From Actinobacteria bacterium OV320 (GTDB lineage: Bacteria; Actinomycetota; Actinomycetes; Streptomycetales; Streptomycetaceae), in assembly GCA_001298545.1 (NCBI GenBank), contig LJCX01000037.1, forward strand, positions 1-64,000: a stretch of 64,000 bases of DNA, in the 5' to 3' direction. The first letter of the stretch is position 1. Every line of letters begins with the position of its first letter. Positions 53,574 through 63,141 of the stretch are shown one piece after another. The notes below the pieces were generated by a model. It worked only from the letters and a program-made list of their open reading frames with translations, was not told where the DNA came from and did not search any database. The translations under genes and the position numbers were made by a program.

Positions 53574-54638
53574 ATGACGGCACAGGGACGGGTGACCATC
53601 CGCGAGGTGGCGGAACGCGCGGGCGTGTCCGTGGCCACGGTCTCCCGGGTGCTCAGCGGCAACTACCCGGTTCCGCAGGCCACCCGCACCCGGGTGCTGC
53701 GCGCCGCCCGCGCCCTCGACTACGTCGCCAACGCCCACGCCCGGGCCCTCGTCGGCGGCGGCCGCAAGACGGTCGCCGTCGTCCTGCGCCAGGTCACCAG
53801 CCCGTTCTACGCCCAGGTCGCCGAAGGCGTCGAGGCGGAGGCGGCCACCCACGGCTGGCTCTGCCTGGTCGGGACCACCGGCGGGGACCCGCAGCGCGAG
53901 CTGGAGTTCGTGCAGCTCATGCGGGAGGAGGGCGCCCGGCTGGTCATCCTGGTCGGCGGAGTCGTCGAGGACGACGCCTACCGTGAGCGCGTCGCGCACT
54001 ACGCGCAGGCCCTCGCCTCCGCCGGAGCCCGCCTGGTGCTGTGCGGCCGGCCCGCCCCCGACCCCGACATCCCCGCGCTCGTCGTCGAGTTCGACAACGA
54101 GGCGGGGGCGCACGCCATCACCGGGCACCTGCTCTCGGCCGGCCACCGCAGGATCGTCTTCCTCGGCGGACTGCCCGGCAACACCGCCCTGGACGCCCGG
54201 GTGCGCGGCTACCGCGCCGCCCTCGCCGGGCACGGGCTCCCGACCGAGGCCGCCCAGGTCGTCGACTGCGGGCTGGGCCGGGCCGCCGGGCTCCGCGCGA
54301 TGACCGAACTCCTCAAGGAAAGAGCGGAGTTCACGGCCGTCTTCGCCGGGGACGACATGGTCGCGGCCGGCGCCCTGCGCGCCATCGCCCAGGCCGGACT
54401 GCGGGTCCCCGACGACATCTCCGTCGTCGGCTACAACGACATCCCGCTCGCCGAGGACTTCCACCCACCCCTCACCACCGTGCGCACGCCCGCCGAGGAA
54501 CTCGGCCGCGCCGCCGTGCGCATCGCCCTGCGCGACCCCGAACAGGCCGCCGCCACCCACCATCTGCTCGGCACCCACATCGTCGTACGCGACAGCGTCG
54601 CCGCGCCTCCACCAGGGCGCGCCCACCGACCGACCTAA
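53574..54638 (+). CDS. LacI family transcriptional regulator
   Basis: A 354-residue repressor. The N-terminal HTH is VTIREVAERAGVSVATVSRV with hinge helix ANAHARALVGGGRK. The periplasmic-binding-like sensor follows (VVEFDNEAGAHAITGHLLSA; VFAGDDMVAAGALRAIAQAG; VVGYNDIPLAEDFHPPLTTV). It lies within the operon it probably controls, via the two AAACGTTT palindromes near 49.85 and 49.98 kb. ATG 53574 follows GAGGGGAACGGGG. Confidence 0.93.
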   Translation: MTAQGRVTIREVAERAGVSVATVSRVLSGNYPVPQATRTRVLRAARALDYVANAHARALVGGGRKTVAVVLRQVTSPFYAQVAEGVEAEAATHGWLCLVGTTGGDPQRELEFVQLMREEGARLVILVGGVVEDDAYRERVAHYAQALASAGARLVLCGRPAPDPDIPALVVEFDNEAGAHAITGHLLSAGHRRIVFLGGLPGNTALDARVRGYRAALAGHGLPTEAAQVVDCGLGRAAGLRAMTELLKERAEFTAVFAGDDMVAAGALRAIAQAGLRVPDDISVVGYNDIPLAEDFHPPLTTVRTPAEELGRAAVRIALRDPEQAAATHHLLGTHIVVRDSVAAPPPGRAHRPT

Positions 54639-54652
54639 GGAACCGCCCCCGT

Positions 54653-56587
54653 ATGACCGCGCCGCACCTGTCGGCCGACGCCGGCCGTCTGCCGCCCCCC
54701 GATCCCACTCTGTCCCCTTACACCGGCTACACCCGGGCCCACTGGGAGGCCACCGCCGACCGGCTGCTCGCCGCGCTCCGCCCGTACGCCGGTCCCGGCC
54801 TCGCCCAGTACCGGCTGCCCGGCCGCACCGGCCACTCCGGTGCCTGGTCGGACGGTCTGGAGGGGTACGCCCGCTCGTTCCTGCTGGCCGCCTTCCGGAT
54901 CGCGGGCTCGGGCGGAGACGTCGGCCCCACACTGATCGAGCGCTACGCCACCGGTCTGGCCGCCGGCGTCGACCCCCGCCATCCGGAGCACTGGCCGCCC
55001 ATCACCGACCGGAGCCAGCCCATGGTCGAGGCCGCCTCCGTCGCCCTCGCCCTGCACGAGACCCGCCCCTGGATCTGGGACCGGCTGCCCGACAGAACGA
55101 GGGAGATGGCGGTCGACTGGCTGGGCGGCTTCGTCGGCGCCACCGCCAACGACTCCAACTGGCGGCTGTTCCAGGTCATCACCGAGGAGTTCCTCGCCTC
55201 CGTCGGCGGGCCGTACGACCGCGCCGAGATCGACGGGGGACTGGACCGCCTCGACGACTGGTACCGGGGCGACGGCTGGTACACCGACGGCGACGGCCGC
55301 AAGTTCGACTACTACAACGCCTGGGCCCTGCACCTCTACCCCGTCCTGTGGGCCCGCGTCGCCGGCCACCGCGCGGATCCCGCCCGCGTCGCCACGCACC
55401 GCGCCCGCCTGCGCGAGTTCCTCGACAGCCACCAGTACTTCTTCGGCTCCGACGGGGCCCCCGTCCACCAGGGCCGCTCCCTCATCTACCGCTACGCCAC
55501 CGCCGCCCCGCTCTGGGCCGGCGCCCTCGCCGACGCCACCCCGCTGCCCCCCGGCCGCACCCGACGCCTCGCCTCGGGTGCTCTGAAGCACTTCACCGAC
55601 CGCCAAGTGCCTGACGAGAAAGGCTTGTTGAGCCTCGGCTGGTACCGGCCCCACCTGCCCGTCACCCAGCCGTACTCGGGCCCGGCCTCCCCGTACTGGG
55701 CGAGCAAGGCCTTCCTCGGGCTGCTGCTGCCCGCCGACCACCCGGTGTGGACGGCACCCGAGGAAGCGGGCCCCGTCGACACCGCCGACCGGCAGCTGGC
55801 CCTGCCCGCGCCGGGGTGGCTGCTGCACTCCACGGCCGCCGACGGGATCGTCCGCCTGGTCAACCACGGCACCGACCGGCCCCCGCCGCCGCCCGCCGCG
55901 TCCGACGACAGCCCGCACTACACGGGCTTCGCCTACTCCACCGCGACGGCCCCCGAGACCCCACCCCCCGGCGAACCGCCCGGCCCCGACAACCGCATCG
56001 CCCTGCTGGCACCCACGGGCCCGTCCCGTCGCGGCCGCATCCACCCGCTGTACGCGCAGGGCCGGCGCGCGGCGTCCTGGCACACCCCGCTCGGCCCCGG
56101 GGACGAGCGCCTGCGCATCACCACCGCGAGCGTGGTGCGCGGGCCGTGGGAGATCCGCGTGCACCGCGTCGAGGCACCCGTCGGCACGCCCGTACGGGCC
56201 GGCGGCTGGGCGGTGGCCTGCGACGACGTCCCGCCCCTCGCGCTGACGGGTGAGGCCTGGGCGGTGGCCCGCCGCGCCGACGGTCTCACCTCGGCCCTCG
56301 TCGGCCTGTTCGGCTGGGACGACGGCACCGCCGAGGTGGCCCGGGCCCGGGGCCACAATGCCTACGGCGACCACTCGGCCGTCCCGGTCCTCACCGCACC
56401 GCACCCGGGCGGCGCGCAGCTGCTGGCGACGCTGGTGGTCCTCACCGCCGACCCGATCGTGGCGGCGGACGTACGGACCGGAGCGGGCGCGGTCCTCGTC
56501 TCCGACGGCACCCTGGAGGTCCGCTTCCCGGACGGCACACCCGAGACCGTCACGCCGATGTCGGTGCCGGTGCCCGATCCGGGGTGA
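54653..56587 (+). CDS. DUF2264 family protein (glycan-processing candidate)
   Basis: A 644-residue cytoplasmic protein, no signal peptide. The first about 370 residues are DUF2264, an (alpha/alpha)6-barrel-like domain (GHSGAWSDGLEGYARSFLLA; ATANDSNWRLFQVITEEFL; YFFGSDGAPVHQGRSLIYRY; GPASPYWASKAFLGLLLP). The C-terminal part (about 400-640) is a beta-rich domain. DUF2264 proteins occur with polysaccharide importers and are thought to act on rhamnogalacturonan- or uronic-acid-type oligosaccharides, but activity is not established. ATG 54653, with AAGGA upstream. Last gene of the operon before a strong terminator. Confidence 0.88.
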   Translation: MTAPHLSADAGRLPPPDPTLSPYTGYTRAHWEATADRLLAALRPYAGPGLAQYRLPGRTGHSGAWSDGLEGYARSFLLAAFRIAGSGGDVGPTLIERYATGLAAGVDPRHPEHWPPITDRSQPMVEAASVALALHETRPWIWDRLPDRTREMAVDWLGGFVGATANDSNWRLFQVITEEFLASVGGPYDRAEIDGGLDRLDDWYRGDGWYTDGDGRKFDYYNAWALHLYPVLWARVAGHRADPARVATHRARLREFLDSHQYFFGSDGAPVHQGRSLIYRYATAAPLWAGALADATPLPPGRTRRLASGALKHFTDRQVPDEKGLLSLGWYRPHLPVTQPYSGPASPYWASKAFLGLLLPADHPVWTAPEEAGPVDTADRQLALPAPGWLLHSTAADGIVRLVNHGTDRPPPPPAASDDSPHYTGFAYSTATAPETPPPGEPPGPDNRIALLAPTGPSRRGRIHPLYAQGRRAASWHTPLGPGDERLRITTASVVRGPWEIRVHRVEAPVGTPVRAGGWAVACDDVPPLALTGEAWAVARRADGLTSALVGLFGWDDGTAEVARARGHNAYGDHSAVPVLTAPHPGGAQLLATLVVLTADPIVAADVRTGAGAVLVSDGTLEVRFPDGTPETVTPMSVPVPDPG

Positions 56588-56629
56588 GGGCCGACGTGAG
56601 CGCCGACGCGCGGCAGGTAGGGGTCCCGG

Positions 56630-56669
56630 CCCCTGTCCGGCCGCGGCGTCGCTTGCGGCCGGACAGGGG
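56630..56669 (+). terminator. Terminator of the glycan-uptake operon
   Basis: CCCCTGTCCGGCCGC (56630-56644) pairs perfectly with 56655-56669 over a 10-base loop, 42 bp past the DUF2264 stop. Confidence 0.85.
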
Positions 56670-56690
56670 GAGCGGGCAGGGTTCCGTGCC

Positions 56691-57143
56691 GTGGCCACTT
56701 TGCTGATCGTCCATCACACCCCCTCGCCCAACTGCCAGGCGCTGTTCGAAGCGGTGGTCTCGGGCGCGACGGCGCCGGAGATCGAGGGCGTCCGCGTCGA
56801 ACGCCGGGCCGCCCTCGCCGCGACCGCCTCCGACGTCCTGGCCGCCGACGCCTACCTGCTGGGCACGCCGGCCAACCTCGGCTATATGTCCGGTGCGCTC
56901 AAGCACTTCTTCGACCAGGTGTACTACCCCTGCCTCGACACCACCCGCGGCCGGCCCTTCGGCTACTACGTGCACGGCGGCAACGACGTCACCGGCGCGG
57001 TGCGCGGCATCGAGACCGTCACCACGGGCCTGGGCTGGCGACGCGCGGCCGAGCCGGTCACCGTCACCGGGGAACCCGACAAGGCGGACGTGGCGGCCTG
57101 CTGGGAGCTCGGCGCGACGGTCGCGGCCGGCCTGATGGACTGA
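56691..57143 (+). CDS. Flavodoxin/NAD(P)H-dependent oxidoreductase-like protein
   Basis: A 150-residue flavodoxin-fold protein. The phosphate-binding loop is LLIVHHTPSPNCQALFEAV (HTPSxNC), the FMN loop is YLLGTPANLGYMSGALKHFF and YVHGGNDVTGAVRGIETV follows. Small enzymes of this type reduce quinones or nitro compounds. GTG 56691 has AGGG upstream, weakly. It sits after the operon terminator and is likely independent. Confidence 0.85.
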   Translation: MATLLIVHHTPSPNCQALFEAVVSGATAPEIEGVRVERRAALAATASDVLAADAYLLGTPANLGYMSGALKHFFDQVYYPCLDTTRGRPFGYYVHGGNDVTGAVRGIETVTTGLGWRRAAEPVTVTGEPDKADVAACWELGATVAAGLMD

Positions 57144-57164
57144 CGGGCGCCGGGCCGCCGTGCG

Positions 57165-57722
57165 TCAGTGCCCGCCCCGCCCGGGCAGACACGTCCCCTC
57201 GACCGTGCGCCCGACGACCTCCGCCGTCGCGTGACCGCTGCTGTCGACGGTCCCGTTGACACACACCCGGCCCTCGCCGCCCCCTACGAGCATGTCGTGC
57301 AGGGGGACCAGGAAGTCGCCCTGCACCTCGATCTGCCGCGTCTGAAGGCCGAGCGCCTCGGCGGCGGCCGTCCGCAGCCCGTCCAGAGTGGTCCCCTTGG
57401 CCGCGAGTTCCTGGAGCGCGGCGGCCAGCGCCGTCGCCCGGGGTTGCGCTTCCTGCCGCTGTCCGGCGGTGATGGGCCGGGCCTCACGGTAGGCGTGGTT
57501 CTCGGCGACCCGCTGGTCCCAGCCGTAGCTGATGCACGGAGACGGTGACGCCAGGGTGTCCTCGGGCGGCGGGCAGAAGCCCTTCGCCGAGGCGGCGGGC
57601 GAGGAGGGCGCCGAGCCGGCCGCCCGGGGGTCGCTCGACGGATCGGCGCATCCGGCGGTGAGGACGAGCAGGGCGAGCAGAACCGGGGCGCCGAGTTGTC
57701 GTCGTGGCCGTATCCGTGTCAT
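57165..57722 (-). CDS. Hypothetical lipoprotein
   Basis: A 185-residue lipoprotein. The signal (RRQLGAPVLLALLVLTAGC) ends with lipobox Cys near residue 25. The mature protein has four cysteines (GFCPPPED, SPCISYG, GRVCVNG, GTCLPGRG), perhaps two disulfides. I do not recognise a family. ATG 57722. It converges on the flavodoxin-like gene, 21 bp away. Confidence 0.7.
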   Translation of the reverse strand: MTRIRPRRQLGAPVLLALLVLTAGCADPSSDPRAAGSAPSSPAASAKGFCPPPEDTLASPSPCISYGWDQRVAENHAYREARPITAGQRQEAQPRATALAAALQELAAKGTTLDGLRTAAAEALGLQTRQIEVQGDFLVPLHDMLVGGGEGRVCVNGTVDSSGHATAEVVGRTVEGTCLPGRGGH

Positions 57723-57797
57723 GCCTCGATCATGGCAGGCGGGTAGGACACACGGGTGTCGACACGAGACGTCGGGACGCAGGGGCGTGCGTAGGGC

Positions 57798-58265
57798 TCA
57801 GTTCCAGAGCGGGTACGTCACCACTCGCCCGAACTGGTCCGGCCTGTCCCCGAGGTAGGTGAGGGTGATCCGGCTGTAGTGCTGCACCTGCGGGTTCTTC
57901 TTCCACGGCTGCGGCCGGTCCAGCTTCACGACGACGGCGTACGGGTGGAAGGCGCCCGCCGCGCAGTACGGATCGCAGTCGTTGACGACGTTGACCCCGG
58001 TGGCCCGCGCGGAGTTCGAGCCCCAGCTGTCCCAGTGCAGCGAGACCAGACGGCTGTTGCCGTCGCCGCACGCGAGGATGAAGTCGCCGGGCCGCACCTT
58101 GGCGTGCCAGAGGCAGTCGACCAAAACGGGCGGCGTGGCCTGCCGCACCGCGGCCGCGCGCGCTGCGGGCGGCGACGCGGCCGGCACGGCCGAGGCCGAG
58201 CCGACCGCCGCCGTGAGGCCCAGCGCCGCACAGAGCATGACCGCTGTTCTCGTCGTGTGTCGCAT
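57798..58265 (-). CDS. Secreted hypothetical protein
   Basis: A 155-residue exported protein with a Sec signal (TTRTAVMLCAALGLTAAVG, cleavage about ASA-VPA). The mature part has VDCLWHAKVRPGDFILACGD and NVVNDCDPYCAAGAFHPYAV: Cys pairs and conserved Trp/His. I recall it as a conserved Streptomyces secreted family without known function. ATG 58265. Confidence 0.75.
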   Translation of the reverse strand: MRHTTRTAVMLCAALGLTAAVGSASAVPAASPPAARAAAVRQATPPVLVDCLWHAKVRPGDFILACGDGNSRLVSLHWDSWGSNSARATGVNVVNDCDPYCAAGAFHPYAVVVKLDRPQPWKKNPQVQHYSRITLTYLGDRPDQFGRVVTYPLWN

Positions 58266-58407
58266 GTCCGCTCCCGCCCGACGAACCGGGAGCCGTCTGT
58301 GTCCGCGCCCGGATGAAGTTCTCTACCGACGCTACGACGGTGAGCGGAAGGGGACCACTCGAACGGCCCAGACCCGCGAGGCGTGGCGACGACCCGGGGT
58401 GGGCGCG

Positions 58408-60393
58408 CTAGGAGGCGTCCACCCGTGCCACCTGGCTCCCTTCCGCCCCGCCGGCCTCATCGGCGCCGCCCTCGGCCGCGCCGTCCCGTACGACCACGAC
58501 GATCTCGTCCGTGCGGCTCCAGACCCGTCTGCCGGCCTTGGTGGGGTTGAGCCGGACCCCGTGGTCGGCGGGCGCGGCGGCGGTGTCGTGACAGCGGTAG
58601 CCGATCGCGCACTCGCCCCGGTCGCGCGCCGCCGCCACGACCGTGGCGAAGGAGGCGGGACGGTCCGCACGCACATAGTGAGGTGCCGGGCGCAGCCGCA
58701 GCGCGCTGCCGCCGGCGGCGAACAGCTCTTCGAACACCCCCGCCAGGTGCCCGTTCTGCGAGACCTGTGCCATCAGCAGCCCCGTCAGCTGTCCGCCGAC
58801 GACCGCCTCGGAGCCCGGTCCGAGCGGGGCCAGGGCGCGGTTACGTTCGTCGGCGAGCTCCGCGATCACCGGCACGGTGTTCCCGGTCTCCTGCGCCAGC
58901 GACCGCAGGATCAGCAGGACGACCAGCGTGCGGTGGTCCGGCCGGTCGGCGTCGTCGCCGGTGTCCGGCCCGAGCACGATGATCCGGTCGTAGGAGCCCG
59001 GGTCGAGACCGCGCAGGGACGAGGGGTCGGTCGGGTCGGCGGTTGCGCGGGTCACGGTGAGCCCGTCGGCGAGCGAGGCTTCCCTGCGTGGTTCCGGCAG
59101 CGGGGGTGTCGGCGGCGCCTGCTCCGTCGGGTCGGTGACGACGTGCAGGACCGAGCCCGGCCGAGCGCAGCGGCGCAGCTGGTCGACCAGGTGGGGCGCC
59201 CGGCGGTTCCAGCCCAGCAGCAGGAATCGCGACGGTTCGACCGGGCCGGCCCCGTGCCCGGCCAGGGCCGACGGCTCCACGAGGTCCCGGCCGTCCTCCC
59301 ACCGCGCGCTGTCCTCGTCCGGCGCCACGACCACGAGGCGGTCTCCCGGCGCGACGACGGTCTCCGGCGGCGGGCCGAGCAGGGGAGTGCCGTCGGCCCG
59401 CACCAGCCCGGCCACCGCGGCCGTCGCGCAGTCGAGCAGGACGTCGCCGAAACGACGTCCCACGAGCTCGGGAGCGGCGGCGAGGTAGAACTCGTCGCCC
59501 GCGAAGTCGAGAAGCTCCCGCAGCACGGGCGTCAGGCCAGGGTGGAGCGCGGAGTGCGCGATCAGTCCGGCCGCCGTCCGGTCGGACTCCAGCACGATGC
59601 CCCGGGGGCCCGCGGCCAGCCGGGCGGCGGTCCGGTACCGCTCGTCCCGTACGCAGGCGACGACCGGCGGGCCGGCGTGCTCGCCGAGGACGGCGCGCAG
59701 GGCCAGCAGGGTCCGTACCGTCTCGGCGTCCCCGGCGGCCTCCGTGCCGGGCAGCACGAGCACCGCGTGTGCGGACCCGGGACTGACCAGCCCGAGCGCG
59801 TCCGGGTCGGCCGTGGAGCCGCTGCGGCAGATCAGCCGTGTGGTCCCGGGGGGTCCGAGCACGGCCGCCAGCGCCTCCTCCATCTCCGTCTTGTCCCGGT
59901 CGGCGAGCACCACGACCGCGCTCCAGCGCTGATCGGCGCGTGCCGCGACCAGCTCGCCGACCACCGTGAACACCTGCTCCGACCAGCCGAGCACCACCGA
60001 GTGGCCCGTCTCCACCACGGTGGAGCGGCCTCGGCGCAGTTCGGTGAGGCGGTCGGTGAGGCCGGTGGTGATCACGCCGATCAGGGTCGACACGTACAGC
60101 AGGGCCATCAGGCCCAGCAGCACGGACAGCAGCATCCGCAGCGGGGCGCCGGTCACCGCGCCCAGCCGCAGGGTCTCCGCGCTCACCCGCCACACCGCGG
60201 TCAGCCGGCCCGACAGCGACCGGGGCGAGGACGGGTCCGTCCACACCAGCAGCGCACTCGCCGGGACGACGATGCCGAGGCAGGTGACGGCCAGCCATCC
60301 GACCAGCCTGCCGGTGCTGCGGGCCAGTGTGTTGTCGAACCGGTAGCGCATCCGCTCCCGTAACGAAACCGGCTCTCGCCGTTGCCCTTCCAC
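58408..60393 (-). CDS. CASTOR/POLLUX-like ion channel with RCK-type domains
   Basis: A 661-residue membrane protein. RMRYRFDNTLARSTGRLVGW leads into transmembrane helices about 20-40 and 90-115 (LRMLLSVLLGLMALLYVSTL). Two nucleotide-binding RCK/TrkA-N-like regions follow: VVLGWSEQVFTVVGELVAAR (about 135) and FLLLGWNRRAPHLVDQLRRC (about 400), each with a Rossmann-type glycine region. The plant CASTOR/POLLUX homologues are Ca2+/K+ channels; the bacterial family is uncharacterised. GTG 60393 is one plausible start; GTG 60465 would add about 24 residues. Confidence 0.85.
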   Translation of the reverse strand: MEGQRREPVSLRERMRYRFDNTLARSTGRLVGWLAVTCLGIVVPASALLVWTDPSSPRSLSGRLTAVWRVSAETLRLGAVTGAPLRMLLSVLLGLMALLYVSTLIGVITTGLTDRLTELRRGRSTVVETGHSVVLGWSEQVFTVVGELVAARADQRWSAVVVLADRDKTEMEEALAAVLGPPGTTRLICRSGSTADPDALGLVSPGSAHAVLVLPGTEAAGDAETVRTLLALRAVLGEHAGPPVVACVRDERYRTAARLAAGPRGIVLESDRTAAGLIAHSALHPGLTPVLRELLDFAGDEFYLAAAPELVGRRFGDVLLDCATAAVAGLVRADGTPLLGPPPETVVAPGDRLVVVAPDEDSARWEDGRDLVEPSALAGHGAGPVEPSRFLLLGWNRRAPHLVDQLRRCARPGSVLHVVTDPTEQAPPTPPLPEPRREASLADGLTVTRATADPTDPSSLRGLDPGSYDRIIVLGPDTGDDADRPDHRTLVVLLILRSLAQETGNTVPVIAELADERNRALAPLGPGSEAVVGGQLTGLLMAQVSQNGHLAGVFEELFAAGGSALRLRPAPHYVRADRPASFATVVAAARDRGECAIGYRCHDTAAAPADHGVRLNPTKAGRRVWSRTDEIVVVVRDGAAEGGADEAGGAEGSQVARVDAS

Positions 60394-60789
60394 CGCGCCC
60401 CCTGTCTCCCGCCGACTCCCGTCGCCACCTGAACTCGCAGGGTGCTGCCCGGAGTGCCGCGACACGCCGTGGGGATCCCCGTATTCACCCTTTCGGGAAC
60501 GGGGGCCGCACTCGCGGCTGAAAACGTGCGCCGAGCAGGGCGGATCCCCAGCAGGACATGGTCATTTCCAGCCGTTGTTTTGGCATTCCCATGACAAACC
60601 TGTGCACGCAGTGCCACGCTGCTGCCGCAGTTCACCATTCCTTCACACCCGCATCATGCGGGGCATCCCACTCACCCCCCACCTCCTTCCACCCGCCTGT
60701 CGTGCAGCGCTCCGGACCGGCCCCATCCCGCCGGTCCGCCCCACCTCGGCCCCCACCACGGGCCGACCGTCGCACAGAAGGAGAACCCG
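60394..60789. other. Intergenic region upstream of the second M4 protease
   Basis: 396 bp between divergent genes. It contains palindrome GGGGATCCCC (60471-60480) and a less GC-rich part around 60550-60660. No gene or clear promoter seen. Confidence 0.4.
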
Positions 60790-63060
60790 TTGCCCCGGCG
60801 ACACCACCCCACCCTCCGGCGCAGACGCGCCACCGCCCTCGCCCTGACGACCATCGGGACCCTGCTGGCCCTGGGAGCCCCCGCCGGTACCGCCGGCGCG
60901 GCGCCCGCCGACCCCGGCCCCGCCAAGATCACCGCCACGCCTCGCGCCGGTGCGGCGGCGGCCACCCTGTCCCCGGCCCGCCGCGCCTCGCTGATCAAGA
61001 GCGCGCAGAGCACGGCCGGCACCACGGCCCAGCGGCTCGCCCTCGGCGCGCGGGAGAAGCTCGTCGTCAGGGACGTCGTCCAGGACGCCGACGGCACCAC
61101 GCACACCCGCTACGAGCGCACCTACGCCGGACTGCCCGTCCTCGGCGGTGACCTGGTCGTCCACCTCAAGAGCGGCCGGACCACCGTGTCCAAGGCCAGC
61201 GGAGCCACGCTCACGCTGGCGTCCCTCAGCCCGAAGCTCTCCGCGACCAACGCCACCGGCAAGGCTCTCGCGGCCGCGAAGAGCGCCGACGTCACCGGCA
61301 CCGCGACCGAGCGCGCGCCCCGTCTCGTCGTCTGGGCCGGCGCCGCCAAGCCCGTCCTGGCCTGGGAGACGGTCGTCGAAGGCGTCCAGCAGGACGGCAC
61401 GCCCAGCGAACTCCAGGTGGTCACCGACGCGACCACGGGCAAGCAGATCCTCGCCGCGGAGAAGGTGCACACCGGCACCGGCACCGGCCAGTACGTCGGC
61501 ACGGTTCCCGTCGGCAGCACGCTGTCGGGATCGACGTACCAGCTCACCGACGGCGACCGCGCCGGGCACAAGACGTACGACCTGAACCAGGGCACCTCCG
61601 GAACCGGCACCCTCTTCACGGACGACAACGATGTCTGGGGCACCGGCCTGCCGTCCAACCGCCAGACCGCCGGTGTCGACGTGGCCTTCGGCGCCGCCGC
61701 CACCTGGGACTACTACAAGGACGTGTACGGCCGCAACGGCATCCGCAACGACGGCGTCGCCGCCTACAGCCGGGCCCACTACGGCAGCAGCTACGTCAAC
61801 GCCTTCTGGCAGGACAGCTGCTTCTGCATGACCTACGGCGACGGCTCGGGCAACACGCACCCGCTGACCTCCCTCGACGTGGCCGCCCACGAGATGAGCC
61901 ACGGAGTCACCGCCGCCACCGCCAACCTGACCTACTCGGGCGAGTCCGGCGGTCTCAACGAGGCGACCTCCGACATCTTCGCCGCGGCCGTCGAGTTCCA
62001 CTCGAACCTGGCCGCCGACCCCGGCGACTACCTCGTCGGCGAGAAGATCGACATCAACGGCGACGGCACCCCGCTGCGCTACATGGACAAGCCCTCCAAG
62101 GACGGCTCCTCCCGCGACAGTTGGAGCTCCACCCTGGGCAGCGTGGACGTCCACTACTCGTCGGGCCCCGCGAACCACTTCTTCTACCTGCTCTCCGAGG
62201 GCAGCGGCGCCAAGACCGTCAACGGCGTCGCCTACGACAGCCCGACCTACGACGGTCAGGCCGTCACCGGCATCGGCATCGACAACGCCGCCGCCATCTG
62301 GTACCGGGCGCTGACGACGTACATGACCTCGTCCACCAACTACGCGGGCGCCCGCACCGCCACCCTCCAGGCGTCGGCCGACCTGTTCGGCGCGTACAGC
62401 CCCACCTACCTCGCCGTCGCCGACGCCTGGGCCGCCATCAACGTCGGCAGCCGCATAGCCCTCGGCGTCAACGTCGCCCCGATCGCCGACCAGACCAGCG
62501 GCGTCGGCCAGGCCGTCAGCCTTCAGGTGGACGCCTACACCACCAACACCGGTGCGGGCCTGACCTATGAGGCCACCGGCCTGCCCGACGGCCTGACCCT
62601 CAGCGCGAGCGGCCTGATCTCCGGGACGCCGACCACTCTCGGCACCAGTGACGTCGCCGTCACGGTCACCGACAGCACGGGCGCGTCCGTCACGGACACC
62701 TTCACCTGGCGGATCGCGTACATCTACGCCACCGCCACCCGCGTCGACATCCCCGACAACGGCGCCGCGGTGGAGTCCCCGATCACCATCGCGGGCCGCG
62801 ACGGCAACGCCTCGGCCACCACCTCGGTCTACGTCAACATCGTCCACACCTACCGCGGTGACCTGACCGTCGACCTCGTCGGCCCCGACGGCACCGTCTA
62901 CTCGCTCCTCAACCGCACCGGCGGCTCCGCCGACAACGTCGACCAGACCTTCACCGTCGACGCCTCGGCCCAGCCGCTCACCGGCACCTGGAAGCTGAGG
63001 GTCCAGGACCGTGCGTCGATCGACGTGGGCTACATCCAGCGCTGGCAGCTCACGCCTTGA
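60790..63060 (+). CDS. Secreted M4 (thermolysin-like) metalloprotease with P-domain
   Basis: A 756-residue zinc protease and close paralogue of the 32.6-kb enzyme. TTG 60790 is preceded by AAGGAG. Signal peptide (ATALALTTIGTLLALGAPAG) then FTP/PepSY-like propeptide (APRLVVWAGAAKPVLAWETV). Catalytic HEMSH has His367 and His371 as zinc ligands, with Glu391 the third in GGLNEATSD; the second-shell His is in DVHYSSGPANHFFY. A putative Ig (about 560-640) is followed by a proprotein convertase P-domain (from about 655; VDIPDNGAAVESPITIAGRD, TYRGDLTVDLVGPDGTVYSL). The C-terminal module thus differs from its paralogue's. Confidence 0.93.
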   Translation: MPRRHHPTLRRRRATALALTTIGTLLALGAPAGTAGAAPADPGPAKITATPRAGAAAATLSPARRASLIKSAQSTAGTTAQRLALGAREKLVVRDVVQDADGTTHTRYERTYAGLPVLGGDLVVHLKSGRTTVSKASGATLTLASLSPKLSATNATGKALAAAKSADVTGTATERAPRLVVWAGAAKPVLAWETVVEGVQQDGTPSELQVVTDATTGKQILAAEKVHTGTGTGQYVGTVPVGSTLSGSTYQLTDGDRAGHKTYDLNQGTSGTGTLFTDDNDVWGTGLPSNRQTAGVDVAFGAAATWDYYKDVYGRNGIRNDGVAAYSRAHYGSSYVNAFWQDSCFCMTYGDGSGNTHPLTSLDVAAHEMSHGVTAATANLTYSGESGGLNEATSDIFAAAVEFHSNLAADPGDYLVGEKIDINGDGTPLRYMDKPSKDGSSRDSWSSTLGSVDVHYSSGPANHFFYLLSEGSGAKTVNGVAYDSPTYDGQAVTGIGIDNAAAIWYRALTTYMTSSTNYAGARTATLQASADLFGAYSPTYLAVADAWAAINVGSRIALGVNVAPIADQTSGVGQAVSLQVDAYTTNTGAGLTYEATGLPDGLTLSASGLISGTPTTLGTSDVAVTVTDSTGASVTDTFTWRIAYIYATATRVDIPDNGAAVESPITIAGRDGNASATTSVYVNIVHTYRGDLTVDLVGPDGTVYSLLNRTGGSADNVDQTFTVDASAQPLTGTWKLRVQDRASIDVGYIQRWQLTP

Positions 63061-63141
63061 GTGGTCCGTCCACGCCCTGACCGGCCGGTCCACAGCCTGA
63101 GTTCACTCTCCGACCGGTTCACTCTTTGACCGCGGACCGCT

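Noticed and set aside
60643..63093. Long minus-strand frame opposite the second M4 protease
   Set aside because: Same reasoning: it is a shadow of a gene with intact catalytic motifs.
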